NCBI RefSeq assembly: GCF_014203325.1
Contig: NZ_JACHIV010000001.1
Coordinates: 741,001-805,000, forward strand
From: Saccharopolyspora gloriosae
GTDB taxonomy: Bacteria > Actinomycetota > Actinomycetes > Mycobacteriales > Pseudonocardiaceae
DNA length: 64,000 bases
Direction of reading: 5' to 3'
The translations under genes were made by a program, and so were the position numbers. Every line of letters starts with the position of its first letter. Position 1 is the stretch's first letter. Under the pieces are notes generated by a model, which worked only from the letters and a program-made list of their open reading frames with translations, did not search any database and was not told the DNA's origin. Shown here piece by piece: positions 9,050 to 17,457 of this stretch.

Positions 9050-9898
9050 GTGCACACCACCGCACGGGCCGAGCAGGCCGTGCTAGCCGAAGCGCAGTTC
9101 GGGCACGGGCCCACCTGGGACGCGGGAACCGCCAGCCTGCTGTGGACCGACCTCCGGTCCCGCACCGTGCACCGCTACGCGCCCGACGACACCGACCACT
9201 CCATGGAGGTGCCGCAGCAGGTCAGCGCCGCCAAACCGCGCTCGCGCGGCGGGCTGCTGCTGCACTTCGACGAAGGCATCGCGCTCTACGACCCGGACGG
9301 GGAACGCCGCACCTGGCTCACCTTCTGGGCCCGTGACGGGTTCCGCGGCGGCGAGACCACCGTCGACTCGTGCGGGCGGGTGTGGGCCAACACCGTGCCC
9401 GAGGACGAGCACGGCGACGGCTGGCTCGTGCGGGTCGACGCCGGAGGCGCCGCGCACGTGGTGCTCAACGGGATCTCCGCGGGCAACGGCCTGGCCTGGA
9501 GCCCCGACGACACCGTCCTGTACTTCGCCGACGGCGCGACCCGGCGCGTCGACGCGCTCACCGTCGACCCCGTGACCGGCGCGGCCTCCGAGCGGCGCCC
9601 CGCGTTCGAGGTCGACGGCGAACCCGGCGGGCTGTGCACCGACGTCGAGGGCGGTGTGTGGGTCGCCGTGCGGGACCGCGGCGAAGTGCGCCGCTACGCG
9701 CCCGACGGGCGCGTGGACCGGACGGTGCCGCTGCCGTCGCAGCGGCCGACGGGGTGCTGCTTCGGCGGCGAGGATCTCACCGACCTGTACATCACCACCG
9801 CCCGCGAAGGCCTCGCCGAGCCCGCCCCGGCCGACGGCGCGGTGCTGGTCCTGCCCGATGCGGGAACCGGCCTCCGCTCCCACACCTTCGCCGGCTGA
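9050..9898 (+). CDS. SMP-30/gluconolactonase/LRE family protein
   Basis: A 282-residue six-bladed beta-propeller protein of the SMP-30 family, which includes metal-dependent lactonases acting on sugar lactones. Typical features are the early glutamate in EAQFGHGPTWD, NGISAGNGLAWSPDD (the asparagine that ligates metal in the family) and GEPGGLCTDVEGGVWVA. The substrate is unknown. It starts at GTG 9050, eight bases after a GGAGG. It is divergent from the rhomboid operon, and palindrome array B begins 21 nt after its stop. Confidence 0.88.
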   Translation: MHTTARAEQAVLAEAQFGHGPTWDAGTASLLWTDLRSRTVHRYAPDDTDHSMEVPQQVSAAKPRSRGGLLLHFDEGIALYDPDGERRTWLTFWARDGFRGGETTVDSCGRVWANTVPEDEHGDGWLVRVDAGGAAHVVLNGISAGNGLAWSPDDTVLYFADGATRRVDALTVDPVTGAASERRPAFEVDGEPGGLCTDVEGGVWVAVRDRGEVRRYAPDGRVDRTVPLPSQRPTGCCFGGEDLTDLYITTAREGLAEPAPADGAVLVLPDAGTGLRSHTFAG

Positions 9899-9919
9899 CC
9901 ACCCCGCCGCGGTTTCGGA

Positions 9920-10363
9920 GTGAACGGACCGTTCGTCCAATCCCATTGGACCAACGGTCCGTTGACTCATCCCCACCAGCCGCCGGCCGCCCCGCGAAGG
10001 CACCCCACCCGCAGCCGCCCGGGTTGAAGTAACCGGACCGCTTGTCCGATCCCGTTGGACGAACGGTCCGTTCACTCCTCCAGACCTCCAGACCTCCAGG
10101 CGGACGCGAGGTGGTCGGGAGCGGCGAGCGCTGGCGGGGTGGAGTGAACGGACCGCTTGTCCAATGCGGTTGGTCGAACGGTCCGTTCACTCGCTCCCGT
10201 CGGTCGTGCGGCGGGTGTGGGGACGCCGCCGGGGGCGTCTGAAGTGAACGGACCGTTTGTCCGATCCCGTTGGTCGAACGGTCCGTTGACTCGGTTGCCT
10301 CGGGTGGCGGGGTGGAGTGAGCGGACCGTTTGTCCAGTCCCGTTGGTCGAACGGTCCGTTCAC
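9920..10363. repeat. Palindrome array B: five 47-bp inverted repeats
   Basis: Copies at 9920-9966, 10029-10075, 10144-10190, 10244-10290 and 10317-10363. All have the TCCCG-type centre on the plus strand (TCCCA and TGCGG as variants). The second copy has a damaged left end (GTAACCGG), while its right arm is intact. Spacing is 109, 115, 100 and 73 bp. The array fills the convergent gap between the SMP-30 gene and the TauD-type gene, ending 10 nt from the latter's stop codon. Confidence 0.97.
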
Positions 10364-10373
10364 TTGGGGCGGG

Positions 10374-11234
10374 TCAGGATTGGGCGCGGAGGGTGGTTGC
10401 TGCGGAGTGGGCGCCGTCGTGGTGGGGCCAGCGGGGGGTGTCACCGGTGGGGGTGTCGCCGAGGATGGTGACGCGCTGGCCCACGCGTCGCTCCGCGTAG
10501 TCGTTGATCGCGTAGTGCTGGGTGGCGCGGTTGTCCCACATGGCGATGGCGCCGGTCGTCCAGCGGAAGCGGCACACGTGGCTCGGGTGTTCGACGAGGG
10601 TGTAGAGGTGCCGCAGCAGCAGGTCGCTCTCGGTCGCGTCGAGCTGCGGGATGCGGCGGGTGAACATGCGGTTGACGTAGAGCGAGCGCCGGCCCGTCTC
10701 GGGGTGCACGCGGACCACGGGGTGTTCGGCTTCGCTGCGGAACGAGCCGTTGGGGTGCTCGAAGACGTGGATCGCGGTGAGGCCGTCCAGCATGTCCCGC
10801 AGTGGTGCCGAGACCGCTTCGTAGGCGAGGTACTGGTTGCTCCACATCGTGTCGCCGCCGAACGGGGGGCATTGCACGATTTGCAGGATCGAGGCCACGG
10901 GCGGGGTGGGACTGAAGGTGACGTCGGTGTGCCAGACGTCGGCTTTGGCGCCTTGCGCGGAATCGAGCACGACGATTTCGTCGTGCCCGTCGAGCTTCGG
11001 CAGGAAGGGGTGCACTTCGAGTTCGCCGAGTCGCTTGCCGAAGTCGATGTGCGCTTGCGGGCTGAGTCCGGCCGCTTCGGGGAAGAACAGCACGAGGTGT
11101 TCGAGCAGCAGCTCGTGCACTCGCTGGAAGACCTGGTCGGAGAGGTCGTTCAGGTCGATGCCGCGGACCTCGGCGCCGAGCGCGCCGCTGATGGGACGGA
11201 CCTCCAGGTCGGTGTCCTGAATGGGAGCAACCAT
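10374..11234 (-). CDS. TauD/TfdA-type Fe(II)/2-oxoglutarate dioxygenase
   Basis: A 286-residue enzyme with the iron triad HxD...H: His102 and Asp104 in VWHTDVTF and His240 in DNRATQHYAIND; an arginine near 259 would bind 2-oxoglutarate. Family members oxidise taurine, 2,4-D, sulfate esters or natural-product intermediates. Here it sits divergent from a methyltransferase and next to a terpenoid operon, so a tailoring hydroxylase or desaturase role is a reasonable inference, while sulfonate or sulfate-ester use remains the alternative. It starts at ATG 11234 and array B lies just past its stop. Confidence 0.88.
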   Translation of the reverse strand: MVAPIQDTDLEVRPISGALGAEVRGIDLNDLSDQVFQRVHELLLEHLVLFFPEAAGLSPQAHIDFGKRLGELEVHPFLPKLDGHDEIVVLDSAQGAKADVWHTDVTFSPTPPVASILQIVQCPPFGGDTMWSNQYLAYEAVSAPLRDMLDGLTAIHVFEHPNGSFRSEAEHPVVRVHPETGRRSLYVNRMFTRRIPQLDATESDLLLRHLYTLVEHPSHVCRFRWTTGAIAMWDNRATQHYAINDYAERRVGQRVTILGDTPTGDTPRWPHHDGAHSAATTLRAQS

Positions 11235-11473
11235 GATGACGACCCTTTCTCGGTGGAACTGAGAACAATGCGCGTGCGGAATGGCGGATCAGCGATTCGA
11301 GTGCGCGCTGCCCGTGGTGGCGAAAATTCTTGACCAAAAAGGGAATGTGGTGCGATGCTCGCGGTACCGGAATCGGTTTCCGGTGGCGATTTCCCCCTGG
11401 CTCTGAGTTCGCGCGGCGACGGCGCCCGCGGCATGAGCGCACGCATTCGCAGCAGGAACAGGAGTGCACCAGT

Positions 11474-12484
11474 ATGGCTTCGGAGACCACGGATCCCGGC
11501 GCGCGGTTGGCGGCGCTGACCGATCTCGCCACCCCGTTCGCGGTGCGCGCGGCGGTGACGCTCGGCGTGCCGGACCGGATCGCGGAGGGCACCACGGGGC
11601 TCGCCGATCTCGCCGCGGCCACCGGGACGGACGCCGATTCGCTGGCGAGGTTGCTGCGGCATCTGGTGGCGATCGGGTTCCTCGCCGAGCAGGACGGCGG
11701 CTTCGCGCTGACCGACGTCTCCCGGCACCTGCTGGGGGAGGACAGCGCCTGGCAGAAGAAGTGGCTGGCCCTCGACGGTCCGGGCGCGAAGATGGACCTG
11801 GCCTACGCGGGCATGGCGCATTCGGTGCGCACCGGCCGGTCCGGTTACGAACCGGTGCACGGCGTGCCGTTCTGGGACGACTACCAGCGCGACGACGCCC
11901 TGCGCGGCTTCTTCGGCGCGATCATGGCCGCGCACGCCTGGCAGACCGGTCCGCTGCTGGCCGCCGAGTACGACTGGGCGCCGGTCAAGAACGTGATCGA
12001 CATCGGTGGCGGAGTGGGGGCGCTGCTGGTCGAGGTGCTGCGCGGGCAGCCGCACCTGGAGGGCGCGGTGCTGGACCTGCCGCCGGTGGCCGCCGAGGCC
12101 GCGGAGGCGCTCGACGGCTCCGGGGTGCGCGACCGCGCCGAGTTCGTGCCGGGCAGCTTCTTCGACGAGCTGCCCGCGGGCTACGACCGGTACGTCGTGT
12201 CGCGGGTGCTCACGGACTGGCCGGACGCCGACGCGGTGCGCATCCTGCGCCGTTGCGCCGAGGCCGCGGGCAGCGGTGGCCGCGTCCTCGTGGTGGAGGT
12301 GCTGGCCGGGGAGGAGCACGCGAAGAACAACTCCTCGTTCGACCTCCAGTCGTTGTCGCTGCTCGGCGGTCGCGAGCGGTCGGTGCGCGATTTCGAGGTG
12401 CTGGCCGCGGAAGCGGGTCTCGCGGTGCGGGGCAGCCGCAGCTGGGACGGCGGGCTGGTGCTCGTGGAGTGCGAAGCCGCCTAG
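11474..12484 (+). CDS. SAM-dependent O-methyltransferase family protein
   Basis: A 336-residue protein of the acetylserotonin/antibiotic O-methyltransferase family: an N-terminal winged-helix dimerisation domain (about 1-100), then a Rossmann domain with VIDIGGGVG (about 174-182) and VLDLP (about 197-201). The motif that normally reads VLHDW, with the general-base histidine, reads VLTDW here (Thr245), so catalysis may differ from a classic O-methyl transfer or rely on another base. The start at 11474 has GGAG nine bases upstream. It diverges from the TauD-type gene and converges on the terpenoid operon. Confidence 0.82.
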   Translation: MASETTDPGARLAALTDLATPFAVRAAVTLGVPDRIAEGTTGLADLAAATGTDADSLARLLRHLVAIGFLAEQDGGFALTDVSRHLLGEDSAWQKKWLALDGPGAKMDLAYAGMAHSVRTGRSGYEPVHGVPFWDDYQRDDALRGFFGAIMAAHAWQTGPLLAAEYDWAPVKNVIDIGGGVGALLVEVLRGQPHLEGAVLDLPPVAAEAAEALDGSGVRDRAEFVPGSFFDELPAGYDRYVVSRVLTDWPDADAVRILRRCAEAAGSGGRVLVVEVLAGEEHAKNNSSFDLQSLSLLGGRERSVRDFEVLAAEAGLAVRGSRSWDGGLVLVECEAA

Positions 12485-12493
12485 CGGACCGCA

Positions 12494-12526
12494 CCCGGCC
12501 TGGGCGCCGCTCATGCCCAGGCCGGG
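12494..12526. terminator. Convergent stem-loop overlapping the monooxygenase stop codon
   Basis: CCCGGCCTGGGC (12494-12505) and GCCCAGGCCGGG (12515-12526) form a perfect 12-bp stem with a 9-base loop. It lies between the methyltransferase and the FAD monooxygenase genes. The right arm is inside the monooxygenase coding region and the loop contains its stop codon, so both transcripts could end here. Confidence 0.65.
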
Positions 12527-13770
12527 AGCCGCCGGGCCCGCGGGTCGGGCAGCACTCCCACCTGGTGCAGCCGGTCGAGCAGCGACAGCTGGTGCTGCCC
12601 GAGCCCGGCCATGTTGTGCATGACGGTGTAGCGCAGCCGGTCGTTGCCGCCGGTGAACCGCAGGGCGCGCCGCCCCACGACCCGCCCCGCCCAGGACAGG
12701 TCCGTGATCATGCGCGCCGCGTTGTGGCTCGTCTGTCCGATGTGGACCAGCTTGGGGAGTCGTTCGGCCTGGTACGAGCGGATTCCCGCGTCCACCGAGG
12801 CTGCGGTGAGCTCGCCGCTGCCCAGGTGCCCGGCGAGGCTCTCGGCGTCGGTGATGGAGGTGTTCATGCCCTGCGCCGCCATCGGATGCACCGCGTGGCC
12901 CGTCTCGCCGACCAGCGCCAGCCCCGGAATCCCCAGGCTGGGCGCGAGGAATCGGGACACCGGCAGCACCTGCCGGTTCGCCGCGCTCGCCCGCAGCGCG
13001 TCGGCGAGCGGGTGCAGCGCGGGCGTGCCGCCCACCAGCCGGTCGATCCAGCGGGCCATGCCGTCCTCGTCGAGCCCGCGCAGCTCATCGGGCCGGACCT
13101 GCACGTAGAGGCGCACCCGTCCGCCGGGCAGCGGGTAGCGCAGCCGCAGCCCGAATTCGCTCACGTACGCCGAGAAGTCCTGCTCGACCGGCGGCGCGTC
13201 GGCGATGTCGAAGGCGGCCAGCCGGTGCGGGTACTCGTCGCGGTGCACCGCGATCCCGGCGGCCTTGCGCAGCCGCGAGGAGAGGCCGTCGGCGGCGACG
13301 ACGAGCTTCGCGCGGACATCGCGTTCCTGCCCGCCTTCGCTGATCCGCACCCCGTCGACCCGTCCGGCGGCGTCGCGCAGCAGGTCGCGCACGAGCACGC
13401 CGCGGCGGAACTCCACGGAGCCGTCGAGCCGGTCCGCCAGCGCGTCCAAGATCACGGGGTAGTCGTGGGCGAGCAGCCACCGCTCCTCGTCGCGCAGCCG
13501 CTCGTAGTCCAGCGCCATCAGCGGTGCCCCGCCCGAATCGCGCGCCACCAGCCGCGCCAGCCGCAGCCCGCCGCGCAGTTCGAGGCGCTGCGCCACGTTC
13601 CAGTCCCGCAGCACCCGCAGCGCACCGGGTTGCAGCACCTCGCCCTTCGCCACCCGGGTCGGTCCGGCCTGCTTCTCCAGCAGCAGCACCCGGAAACCGC
13701 GGGTGCTCAGCGCGCAGGCCGCGGCGAGACCGCCGACCCCGGCACCGCACACCACCACGTCGGCGTCCAT
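12511..13770 (-). CDS. FAD-dependent monooxygenase (UbiH/squalene-epoxidase-like)
   Basis: A 419-residue class A flavin monooxygenase. It has the Rossmann GAGVGG at about residues 9-14, the middle VVAADGLSSRLR (DG motif) and the FAD-ribityl GETGHAVHPMAAQGMN motif. Relatives hydroxylate aromatic rings or epoxidise prenyl double bonds. It is the last gene of the operon after a squalene-cyclase-like gene, whose TGA shares one base with this ATG (TGATG). Epoxidation of a prenyl chain to trigger cyclisation, or ring hydroxylation of a prenylated aromatic, are the two inferences the context allows. Confidence 0.85.
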   Translation of the reverse strand: MDADVVVCGAGVGGLAAACALSTRGFRVLLLEKQAGPTRVAKGEVLQPGALRVLRDWNVAQRLELRGGLRLARLVARDSGGAPLMALDYERLRDEERWLLAHDYPVILDALADRLDGSVEFRRGVLVRDLLRDAAGRVDGVRISEGGQERDVRAKLVVAADGLSSRLRKAAGIAVHRDEYPHRLAAFDIADAPPVEQDFSAYVSEFGLRLRYPLPGGRVRLYVQVRPDELRGLDEDGMARWIDRLVGGTPALHPLADALRASAANRQVLPVSRFLAPSLGIPGLALVGETGHAVHPMAAQGMNTSITDAESLAGHLGSGELTAASVDAGIRSYQAERLPKLVHIGQTSHNAARMITDLSWAGRVVGRRALRFTGGNDRLRYTVMHNMAGLGQHQLSLLDRLHQVGVLPDPRARRLPAWA

Positions 13771-15440
13771 CAGTCCCTCCCAGCGCGGTCGCGGTAGCGG
13801 GCGAGCGCGCGCAGCGCCAACCCGTTGGCCAAGGCCCGGTTCGCGTAGCGGGACACGTGGCGCACGTACTCGTTGACGGGGGCCGCCGGCCAGGAACCGT
13901 CGGGGCGGCGGGCGTCGACGAGCCAGCGCACGCCGCGCCGGACCTCGGCGTTGGCGGTGCCCGAGCCCGCCACCAGCAGCGCGCCGACGGCCCAGGCCGT
14001 CTCCTCGACGGTGCCGGGCTCGTCGCCGCCGGTTCCCCAGGAGCCGTCGGCGAGTTGGGCGCGCATCAGCCAGTCCCGGGCGCCGCGCGCGGCGTCGGAC
14101 TCGCCCGCACCGGCCCGCACCAGCGTTTGCAGCACCGCCGAGGTGCCCGCCGTGTGCATCCGGTACCACACGGATTCGTAGCTGCCGTCCGGCTGCTGCG
14201 CGCTCTGCAACCAGGTCACGGCCTTCTGCACGCGCGGATCGCTCGCGGGCACCCCGGAATCCAGCAGCCCGTCCAGCGACTGCACCGTCATGTGCGGGCA
14301 GGGGCCGCTGTTGGCGACCTTCGTGTTCCGCACGCACAACCCCCACGAGCCGCGGGTGTCCTGCTGCGCGAACAGCCAGGAGGCCCCGGCGTCCAGGGCG
14401 GGCCGGTGCCGGTCACCGGGGTAGCGCGCCAGCGCGGACATGATCTCGCCGGTCTCCAGCGAAGCGGGCCAGCCGCGGGCGCCCGACCAGCCCCAGAAGC
14501 CCGGCGGGCAGCCGAACGCGGTGAACGGCCGGTCCTGCTGGTCGCGCAGGAAGATCTCGCGGGTCGCCAGCAGCCGCTCGTCGGTCGCGTAACCCGCTTC
14601 CAGCAGGCCGCCCGCCGCGTACATCGACCAGGTCAGCTCCAGCGGCCCGCTGTTCCACGAACCGTCGTCGTTGGCCTGCTCCCGGAACCAGCGCACCGCG
14701 CCCGCGACCATGTCCTCGCCGAGCCCGGCGCGCGCCAGGCCACCGCAGATCAGGCCCGTCACCCAGGCGTCCTCGCACCAGCCGCCGGTGCTGCCCTCGT
14801 GCTCGTAGACCTGCCGGATGATCGACAACGCCCGCGGGGTGCCCGCCTTCGACAGCAGCCGGGTCAGCGGCGTCTGCTTGCGGTGCGCCGCCTGCGCCAG
14901 GCCGAGCGCGCAGACCATCGGCGCCCGCAGGTCGAACAGCCGCTGGAACGGCCCGCGCAGCAAGGTCAGCTCCAGCGGGAAGCGCCGCATCTCGTCGATC
15001 TCGAGCCAGCCGACGAACGAGTAGAACTGGCGGCACCACGCGGTCACCTCGGGATGCGGGATCGCCTCCAGCCCGCCGAACTCCCGCATCCAGCGCAGCC
15101 CCGCCGCGACCGCGTCCGCCGCGTCGTCCGGGGCGACCAGGTGCAGCGTCGCCGCGGCCACCGCCGTCGGACCCGGCTCGTCCGGCTCACCGGGGATCAT
15201 GCTCCAGCCGCCACCGGCGGACTGCCGTGCGCGCAGCCACGCCACGCCCCGCTCGATCAGGTCCGCCGAACCGTGCGGATCGGCGAAGTGCAGCGCGCTG
15301 ACCGCGCCCACCGTGCTCAACGTGGACGTGAGGCCGTCGCCGCCGTAGTCGAACACGCCGTCCGGCCGCCGCACGGCGAACACCGCCTCCGCCGCGGCGT
15401 CGATCACGCGGGAGATCTCCTCGGCCTGCAGGGTCGTCAT
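13770..15440 (-). CDS. Squalene-cyclase-like terpene cyclase lacking DXDD
   Basis: A 556-residue alpha/alpha-barrel protein with at least seven QW-like repeats (GGGWSM, TGGWCE, DDGSWNSG, RGSWGL, PDGSYES, ADGSWGTG, RPDGSWPA). It is shorter than squalene-hopene cyclase (about 630). The segment where cyclases carry the proton-donating DXDD reads PASLETGE (325-332), so the aspartates are missing and only Glu329 and Glu332 are acidic. It overlaps the UbiA gene by four bases (ATGA). It probably cyclises a prenyl or epoxy-prenyl chain, possibly attached to the UbiA product. A non-catalytic scaffold is an alternative. Confidence 0.78.
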   Translation of the reverse strand: MTTLQAEEISRVIDAAAEAVFAVRRPDGVFDYGGDGLTSTLSTVGAVSALHFADPHGSADLIERGVAWLRARQSAGGGWSMIPGEPDEPGPTAVAAATLHLVAPDDAADAVAAGLRWMREFGGLEAIPHPEVTAWCRQFYSFVGWLEIDEMRRFPLELTLLRGPFQRLFDLRAPMVCALGLAQAAHRKQTPLTRLLSKAGTPRALSIIRQVYEHEGSTGGWCEDAWVTGLICGGLARAGLGEDMVAGAVRWFREQANDDGSWNSGPLELTWSMYAAGGLLEAGYATDERLLATREIFLRDQQDRPFTAFGCPPGFWGWSGARGWPASLETGEIMSALARYPGDRHRPALDAGASWLFAQQDTRGSWGLCVRNTKVANSGPCPHMTVQSLDGLLDSGVPASDPRVQKAVTWLQSAQQPDGSYESVWYRMHTAGTSAVLQTLVRAGAGESDAARGARDWLMRAQLADGSWGTGGDEPGTVEETAWAVGALLVAGSGTANAEVRRGVRWLVDARRPDGSWPAAPVNEYVRHVSRYANRALANGLALRALARYRDRAGRD

Positions 15441-16429
15441 GGCAGCGTCGCCTTCCGTTGTTCCATCGGGGGCGGGAATTCGTGGCCGGTGCGCAGCGCG
15501 GCCTGGGTGCTGAGGCTGAACGCCAGCGCGGGCACCAGCACCGCCAGCGCGATCCACGCGCCGGCGCCTCCCGCGATCAGCGCGGCGGTGAGGACCAGCC
15601 GCTCCGCGACGAGGATCTTGTGCGCCTGCAACGCCTTCCGCGGCGGCAGGTCGTCGACGTGCTCGAACAGCAGCGAGAACGCGGCCGTCCCGGCGCAGGC
15701 CGCCAGCGCCGCCAGCAGGTAGTAGCCCGTCGGGTCCGGCACGTAGCCCGCGGCTCCCAGCACGATCAGCATCGCCGCGGCGTAGAGCCCGAACGACATC
15801 CGCACGGCGGCCCGGACCCCGCTGCGCACCGGCACCGAGCGGTAGCCGCCCGCCCGGTCCCCTTCGACGTCGCGCATCGTGCCGACCAGGTTCGACGCCG
15901 CGTCGTGCAGCAGGAGCACCAGCGCGAACACGGCGATCGTCCACGGCAACCGGTCCGCCGCCAGCAGCGCGCCGACGGCCAGCGCCAGCGCCGTCAACGC
16001 GCCGCGCACCAGGTTCCCCGACAGGCCGCGGGCCTTGCAGAACCGGCTGTAGGCGACGATGCCGCCGGTCGCGACCACCACCAGGACCAGCGCGTGCCAG
16101 TTCACCAGCAGCGTCAGCAGCGTGGCCGCCACCGCGCACGCCACGCCGCAGACCACCGCGGTGCGCGCGGACAACCGGCCGGACGGGATGGGGCGCTGCG
16201 ACTTGTCGATGGCGTCCAGCTCGCGGTCGAAGTAGTCGCCCAGGTAGTGCCCGGACAGCCATCCCAAGGTCGGCACCACCACGGCCGCGATCACCTGCAC
16301 GCCCCAGCCGCCCCCGGCCAGCGCCGCGCCCGCCGAACCGACCATGGCGGGGTAGCAGGTCGTGTACGGCCGCCACGTCTCCACGTGCGCCCGGATCCCG
16401 CGGCGCAGCGCGGATGTCGACGCCGCCAC
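15437..16429 (-). CDS. UbiA-family membrane prenyltransferase
   Basis: A 330-residue polytopic membrane protein of about eight to nine spans. The first Mg-diphosphate motif region is GDYFDRELDAIDKSQRPIPSG (about residues 60-80) and the second is DVEGDRAGGYRSVPVRSG. Both resemble the digeranylgeranylglyceryl-phosphate/UbiA group, which moves a long prenyl chain from a diphosphate to an aromatic ring or alcohol. The GTG start at 16429 lies two bases after the polyprenyl synthase stop, and its end overlaps the cyclase start. It is probably the step that joins the prenyl chain to an acceptor, making the product a meroterpenoid. Confidence 0.85.
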   Translation of the reverse strand: MAASTSALRRGIRAHVETWRPYTTCYPAMVGSAGAALAGGGWGVQVIAAVVVPTLGWLSGHYLGDYFDRELDAIDKSQRPIPSGRLSARTAVVCGVACAVAATLLTLLVNWHALVLVVVATGGIVAYSRFCKARGLSGNLVRGALTALALAVGALLAADRLPWTIAVFALVLLLHDAASNLVGTMRDVEGDRAGGYRSVPVRSGVRAAVRMSFGLYAAAMLIVLGAAGYVPDPTGYYLLAALAACAGTAAFSLLFEHVDDLPPRKALQAHKILVAERLVLTAALIAGGAGAWIALAVLVPALAFSLSTQAALRTGHEFPPPMEQRKATLP

Positions 16430-16431
16430 GG

Positions 16432-17457
16432 CTACCGGTCCCGGTGGATCGCGAGGTCCGCCACCGCCGCGAGCAACCGGGTGCCCTCCGCCACCGGCAG
16501 CGCGTCCAGCTCGGCGTGCGCCCGGCGGATCTCGTCCTCGGCCTGCTCGGCGGCGTGCTCGACGGCGCCGAGCCGCTCCAGCACTTCCCGCAGCAGCGCG
16601 AAGGACTCCGCGGGAGACCGGGTGCCGCTGAGCGCGTCGACGAGCACCGCGCGGTCCTGCGGGCCCGCCATCCGGTGGCCCACGATCACCGGGAAGGTGG
16701 GGCGCATGTTCCCCGCGTCGCTGTCGGCGGACTTGCCGGTGACGCTGCTGTCGGCCAGGTAGGGCAGCAGGTCGTCGCGCATCTGGAAGGCCGCGCCGAC
16801 CCGCTCTGCGAACCGGGTGGCGGCCTCGACCTGCTCGGCGGTGCCGCCGCCGAGGATCGCGCCGGATCGGCACGCCGCCCGGAACAGGGCACCCGTCTTC
16901 AACGCCGCCATCCGCCGGTACCGCTCCGGCGGACACGCCGGATCCCGCAGGAGCTCGGCTTCCAGCGCCTGCCCGCGGCAGAGGTCGACTCCCGCGGCGG
17001 CGACCGCGCGCACCGCGCCCAGCACCGCCTCGGCGGGCAGCCCGCATTCGGCGAGGGTGTCGAACAGGCCCAGGATCAGCGCGTCGCCGGTGACGATGGC
17101 GTCGGCGACGCCGAACTTCGCGGGCACCGACGGCCGGCCGCGGCGCAGCTCGTCGCCGTCGATGATGTCGTCGTGCACCAGCGAGGCCACGTGCAGGTAT
17201 TCGACGGACAGCGCCGCGGGCAGCACCGCCGCGCGGTCGCCGCCGACGGATTCCGCGGTGGCCACCAGCATCAGCGGGCGCAGCATCTTGCCCGGCGCGA
17301 GCAGCGCGTAGCGCGCGATGTCCCCGATGTGGTCGGTGCCCGCGCTCCAGCGGCGTTCCAGTTCGGCGCGCAGCTCGGCGGCGATGGGGGAGGCGGCGAT
17401 GACGGCCTCGGGACCGGCCGCCAGGTCGTCGGCGGCGTCGGTGGTCCGCGCGGTCAT
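16432..17457 (-). CDS. Polyprenyl (probably geranylgeranyl or longer) diphosphate synthase
   Basis: A 341-residue trans-prenyltransferase that condenses IPP with an allylic diphosphate. The first aspartate-rich motif is intact (LVHDDIID followed by GDELRRGRPS). The residues four and five places before it are small (Ser, Ala), which in this family favours chains of C20 or more. The second motif reads RDDLLPYLAD, with proline where DDxxD has its last aspartate, and TGKSADSD follows. It overlaps the aminotransferase gene by four bases (ATGA). It supplies the diphosphate for the adjacent UbiA protein. Confidence 0.88.
   Translation of the reverse strand: MTARTTDAADDLAAGPEAVIAASPIAAELRAELERRWSAGTDHIGDIARYALLAPGKMLRPLMLVATAESVGGDRAAVLPAALSVEYLHVASLVHDDIIDGDELRRGRPSVPAKFGVADAIVTGDALILGLFDTLAECGLPAEAVLGAVRAVAAAGVDLCRGQALEAELLRDPACPPERYRRMAALKTGALFRAACRSGAILGGGTAEQVEAATRFAERVGAAFQMRDDLLPYLADSSVTGKSADSDAGNMRPTFPVIVGHRMAGPQDRAVLVDALSGTRSPAESFALLREVLERLGAVEHAAEQAEDEIRRAHAELDALPVAEGTRLLAAVADLAIHRDR

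Noticed and set aside
9083..10075. Long minus-strand frame opposite the SMP-30 gene
   Set aside because: It is the complement of a well-supported plus-strand gene and has no family resemblance; long antisense frames are common at this GC content.
13770..16376. An 868-codon minus-strand frame appearing to extend the cyclase upstream over the UbiA gene
   Set aside because: The added N-terminus is the out-of-frame reading of the UbiA gene, which has clear transmembrane and Asp motifs in its own frame; the cyclase starts at 15440 with an ATGA overlap.
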